This document shows positions 61,158 to 64,000 of a DNA stretch of 64,000 bases, piece by piece. A program made the position numbers and the translations under genes. The DNA is from Salipaludibacillus aurantiacus. GTDB taxonomy: Bacteria; Bacillota; Bacilli; Bacillales; Salisediminibacteriaceae. The stretch covers positions 1-64,000 of the forward strand of contig NZ_FOGT01000002.1 of NCBI RefSeq assembly GCF_900111295.1, read 5' to 3'. A model generated the notes under the pieces. That model had not been told where the DNA came from. It ran no database searches and saw only the letters and a list, made by a program, of their open reading frames with translations. Numbering within the stretch: position 1 is the stretch's first letter; every line of letters begins with the position of its first letter.

Positions 61158-61268
61158 GATCCCTCCTGTTTTATTTATATCTTATAATACGATATAATCT
61201 TTTGTAAAGATATAATTACAGGAAAACGAGAGGAACAATTTATATGATTTCCATCTATTACTGCCACA

Positions 61269-61306
61269 CAAAAAAAGGGCAGCGCGTTGGCGCCGTCCCT
61301 TTTTTG
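61269..61306 (-). terminator. Terminator after the SpoIIAA-like gene
   Basis: AAGGG-rich arms (AAAAAAGGGCAGCGCG paired with CGCCGTCCCTTTTTT) give a strong stem with T-runs on both strands. Confidence 0.85.
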
Positions 61307-61319
61307 CAAATAATTATAT

Positions 61320-61679
61320 TTAATCAACAATCCAGCTCTTAGCTTCTTCTTCCTCTTCAGGACTATACTGACGGATATTGGTGTTTGAAAATACATCAAG
61401 CGTTTTAGAAATAGCCTTTACTAATTTCTCATCTCCTACAATGGCGTATTTCTCTACCTTATCCATGTCATTGTCTTTCAGAAAACGGAATCTGTCGTTC
61501 ATCGTAGACAGTTCTGTTCCCTCAAAGTCAGTTATTCGCGTGAAAAGTTTGATCTTATCATACTCCTTCATCACTTGTTCCACTTCAGCGAGCATCTCTT
61601 TGTATTCCTGCTCCTCCACTTTGTTGTCAATTTCAAATGCCAGAAGGTTGCCTCTGCTCCAGTCTAATTTTCTGTTCAT
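61320..61679 (-). CDS. SpoIIAA-like protein (DUF3478/STAS fold)
   Basis: A 119-residue protein of the SpoIIAA-like family (PF11964): WSRGNLLAFEIDNKVEEQEY, IKLFTRITDFEGTELSTMND and MDKVEKYAIVGDEKLVKAIS, then KSWIVD at the end. A STAS-type fold is expected; no partner is shown. GGGGGAT precedes the ATG. A monocistronic unit with its own terminator. Confidence 0.8.
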   Translation of the reverse strand: MNRKLDWSRGNLLAFEIDNKVEEQEYKEMLAEVEQVMKEYDKIKLFTRITDFEGTELSTMNDRFRFLKDNDMDKVEKYAIVGDEKLVKAISKTLDVFSNTNIRQYSPEEEEEAKSWIVD

Positions 61680-61843
61680 ATTTTTAATCCCCCTTTAAAG
61701 GTCGTTGTTACTCTATTTTCCTGAAAAGTGGAAGCTATAAACAGCCTAATTCTGTTCCCGTCCTGGACAAATGGGTGTTTATAACAGGTTTGCCTTCTCA
61801 GCATACACTGGGAATATACTGACTCATTTAAGGAGTGATCCCT

Positions 61844-62302
61844 TTGTTCTACCCTTACGCCTTACTTCCTGGAAATTATACAGGATATCCCTATTCCCAG
61901 TCTCAGCCTGTTTTTAATTATCCTTCATATCCTTTAAAGAATTCTCCCTATCATCTGACCCAGCATCACGCATTCTCCCAACGCTCTTCCCGCCAGATGG
62001 AACCGCTGGATCCCTCCATCTTTATGGAGTCAGCAAGGGATGGCCTACTATTTTTGGAGGAAGCTAATGTGATCCTGAACAAAATCACAACAGACCGTGA
62101 GTTTGCCCGGCAAGTTATGACAGCTGCACGTGAATCGGATTACCAGGAAGTTGAACGGCTGATTATGCGAACCGGTATCACGCGACGGCCGAAGATCTGG
62201 TTTAACCCGGATGGCATTCGGTTTGAGTTTGAGTCTTTGATCGAACAGGAGCATAAAAGCCATTTAAGTCTCGCGGTTAAATGGCAAAAATTTATGGCTT
62301 GA
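61844..62302 (+). CDS. YuzC-like spore protein
   Basis: The likely start is TTG 61844 after AAGGAG (GTG 61835 is also in frame), giving 152 residues. The first 55 are a Tyr/Pro/Ser-rich, low-complexity region. The second half is helical: DPSIFMESARDGLLFLEEAN, ILNKITTDREFARQVMTAAR, EVERLIMRTGI and a NPDGIRFEF beta strand. This layout matches YuzC and related spore proteins by memory. Presumed forespore or coat protein; sigma factor control was not identified. Confidence 0.6.
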   Translation: MFYPYALLPGNYTGYPYSQSQPVFNYPSYPLKNSPYHLTQHHAFSQRSSRQMEPLDPSIFMESARDGLLFLEEANVILNKITTDREFARQVMTAARESDYQEVERLIMRTGITRRPKIWFNPDGIRFEFESLIEQEHKSHLSLAVKWQKFMA

Positions 62303-62387
62303 ATAACGTGACATTCCTTATGACCTGAATCTGCTTATTACGAGATAACTCATTAATCTTGCCTCTCTCTGATTAACCTTAAAATTA

Positions 62388-63407
62388 TTATTTGAAATTT
62401 TTTGTGATATTCTCATACCAGTCAGGTTGGTAAATCGGGAACTGTTTTTGTTTTGAAGATTTGAAGTCCAATTGTTTAAGATGAATGCCATACAACGTAC
62501 TGTTAAAGTCTGAATAGAAATAGTATCCAAGATTAGTGTGATCCCTTATCACGCTCCATTGAGTCCAATCAAAGGTTCCTTCTGGAAACCTTGGGTCCTG
62601 GAAAATGACTGTACCAATTGGGACAGAGAGGTTTTGCAAGATTAGGCGCGCTAGTCCAATGCTTTGCTGAGTGTTTTCGGGTTTAAAAGCTGTCTGCCTC
62701 AGAAATGCCGCTCGAATAAACCGGGATTGAGGGGACGGATCACCTGGCATACCCAATTGGCCGCTCCCGGTAACTTCCTCTCCACAGAAAAGGTCGGGAT
62801 TATTTTTTAAACTTAAGTTTCCGTAAAAATTAAGATTAGTAAGATGCCAGTCATAAGTTGGCTGATTTGTTAACACACCCAGATCGGTCGTATACGTTTG
62901 CATTACCCCATCTATAAATTCTACGATTAGATGCTTCCCAGAGGCGTCACTAATAATATAATGAAAAAGAGCAGGAACTTCGGGATATAAGTTAGTAATG
63001 TTGACTACAGTTAATTTCGAAAGTGCTGTCTCTACTTCCTGAATATTTTTGAAATTTCCTAACACGTAGCTCACTAAATTCATGTTATAGAGTAAAGGTT
63101 CGCCTTTTTTGGGTTTTGGGTACTCAGAACACGCCAGCCATAAGCTTGCAACTGATAGTCCTTTCTCGTTCAAACCGTCAGAGTAAGCTACCGGGAAGTT
63201 TTCTAACTTGTATCCTGCCCCAATAAACCCGTATTTGTTTTTCCAATGAATTTCCCCTGGCAAATCAATTTCAGGAAATTTCTGTTTACGAGGTACAAAA
63301 TTGACAAGTGGAGAATTCTCAGGATTCCTTATACACCAATCCATTGTTCTCGCTGAAACGAGTGCCTCATCTTTGGATTTACGCGGAATGGTTATATTAG
63401 TACACAT
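62388..63407 (-). CDS. Choloylglycine hydrolase / penicillin V acylase family enzyme
   Basis: A 339-residue Ntn hydrolase. Cys2 follows the initiator Met (MCTNITIPRKSKDEALVSAR), so it becomes N-terminal after processing, as in bile salt hydrolases and penicillin V acylases. Arg20 (SARTMDW), Asn in VLTNQPTYDWHLTNL and Arg in MPGDPSPQSRFIRAAF are the other catalytic residues. It cleaves amide bonds; in soil bacteria quorum-signal or acyl-amide substrates are possible. GGAGGGAT precedes the ATG. Confidence 0.9.
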   Translation of the reverse strand: MCTNITIPRKSKDEALVSARTMDWCIRNPENSPLVNFVPRKQKFPEIDLPGEIHWKNKYGFIGAGYKLENFPVAYSDGLNEKGLSVASLWLACSEYPKPKKGEPLLYNMNLVSYVLGNFKNIQEVETALSKLTVVNITNLYPEVPALFHYIISDASGKHLIVEFIDGVMQTYTTDLGVLTNQPTYDWHLTNLNFYGNLSLKNNPDLFCGEEVTGSGQLGMPGDPSPQSRFIRAAFLRQTAFKPENTQQSIGLARLILQNLSVPIGTVIFQDPRFPEGTFDWTQWSVIRDHTNLGYYFYSDFNSTLYGIHLKQLDFKSSKQKQFPIYQPDWYENITKNFK

Positions 63408-63535
63408 CTTATCCCTCCTGTTCTATTGATAACTTTAAAGCTTAATTACGTTATACTATGGTACCGGATTAAATACGGCTTGTTCATTTGCCGCTGGTAT
63501 ATCGCACTTTTGCAACCAAATCATCAGCCATTAGA

Positions 63536-63622
63536 AAACTCAAAGGCTTCCACCTTTGCATGGCGGAAGCCTTTGAGTTTATTATTATAAATAAAAAAGC
63601 CGCCTAAGCAGCTTCAATTACA
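63536..63622 (-). terminator. Terminator pair upstream of the acylase gene
   Basis: AAACTCAAAGGCTTCC and GGAAGCCTTTGAGTTT (63538-63581) form a 16-bp perfect stem. A second small hairpin, AAAAAAGCCGCCTAAGCAGC (63594-63613), resembles the core of the dispersed terminator element. Confidence 0.8.
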
Positions 63623-63630
63623 CCTATTTA

Positions 63631-64000
63631 CTACCTTACACTTTGCCGTCTCATCCATTGCGTGGCCGCCCATTTATCCCCAGCTATAACCGGTGCACCG
63701 CCATGAAATGTTAACTCATTTAACTCTTTGTCATTATAGAAGTACTCAAAATACACCGCCATTCCCTTTTGTGGAGACACTGAAAAATTAAGTTTAGGGA
63801 AAAATGTTTCTCCCCCCTGCTCGACATCATTTAAGTACATTACTAACGTGCTGATTCTCGGGTTGGTGACTGTTTGATGAGCGGACGAAAAATAATCAAA
63901 ATGGGCTTTGTACTCCTGTCCAGTTTTGTAATTGAGAACTTGCAGGCCTTCTCCATTTTCTGAAGGGACACCCATAATCTGTGAGACCCTTTTATCAATT
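63631..64000 (-). CDS. Prolyl 4-hydroxylase-like 2OG-Fe(II) dioxygenase, 5' end off window
   Basis: The frame is open past the ATG at 63975 to the window edge (IDKRVSQIMGVPSENGEGLQ), so the gene is partial. It has HFDYF with the HxD iron ligands, GGETFFPKLNFSVSP, the distal His in LTFHGGAPVIAGDKWAATQW and the 2-oxoglutarate-binding Lys in the same segment. This is the P4H alpha-subunit-like domain that hydroxylates proline in collagen-like or other proteins. The full length is probably about 200 residues. Confidence 0.85.
   Translation of the reverse strand, partial: IDKRVSQIMGVPSENGEGLQVLNYKTGQEYKAHFDYFSSAHQTVTNPRISTLVMYLNDVEQGGETFFPKLNFSVSPQKGMAVYFEYFYNDKELNELTFHGGAPVIAGDKWAATQWMRRQSVR

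Noticed and set aside
61175-61399. 74-codon minus-strand frame at the SpoIIAA-like gene
   Set aside because: It spans the terminator of that gene and overlaps its 3' end in another frame.

Overview
The window is chromosomal DNA from a low-GC, aerobic, endospore-forming member of the Bacillaceae. The evidence is AGGAGG-type ribosome binding sites with frequent TTG and GTG starts, a malate:quinone oxidoreductase, a YplQ-type hemolysin III protein, the gluconeogenic pair yqfL-ppdK, a YuzC-like spore protein, and many stem-plus-T-run terminators. No rRNA, tRNA or CRISPR was seen. Species cannot be named from sequence reading alone.

Region 1 (1-8.6 kb) is a decayed accessory region. It opens with a 22-bp-spaced repeat that may be the end of an insertion sequence. 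Then come remnants of transketolase, a transaldolase-like protein and thiolase, a SNF2 helicase end with a nonsense codon, a degraded type I methylase gene, and an internally deleted group II intron with two in-frame stops. Among the debris are apparently intact defence genes: a two-gene unit that looks like the Kiwa anti-phage system (kwaA-kwaB-like, 3.4-4.9 kb) and a PD-(D/E)XK nuclease (5.1-6.0 kb) with an amber codon just before an in-frame extension.

Region 2 (8.6-18 kb) is ordinary chromosome: mqo, an iron-type alcohol dehydrogenase with a divergent regulator and a palindromic operator candidate, and a YplQ-like membrane protein. It also holds a 52-bp tandem repeat array and a dispersed MITE-like element.

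Region 3 (18-40.5 kb) is the most unusual part. Small accessory genes (GNAT acetyltransferases, VOC proteins, a cupin, MsrA, DJ-1/PfpI, an M3 peptidase, a P-loop kinase, an RCC1-repeat protein, tiny membrane proteins) lie almost all on the minus strand. One to a few at a time, they are separated by copies of a roughly 70-100-bp element. That element is a terminator hairpin flanked by a repeated motif close to GCTCYCCGTTAGTTTAA. It looks like a cassette array with a shared boundary sequence. A three-gene TnsB/TnsC-type transposon sits inside it, and a 104-bp array related to the 52-bp repeats lies at 26.3-26.6 kb.

Region 4 (40.5-64 kb) is mostly core-type operons: a carbohydrate cluster (ArsR-like regulator, GH2 enzyme, GPH-type transporter, HPr-like protein lacking the active-site histidine), a class V aminotransferase, a VanW protein, a two-component system with its ABC transporter, and a uridine-kinase-like protein. 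After these come yqfL-ppdK behind two facing CcpN-type boxes, MarR-DUF3147, a SpoIIAA-like protein, a spore protein, a choloylglycine-hydrolase-family enzyme, and the start-truncated end of a prolyl 4-hydroxylase-like gene.
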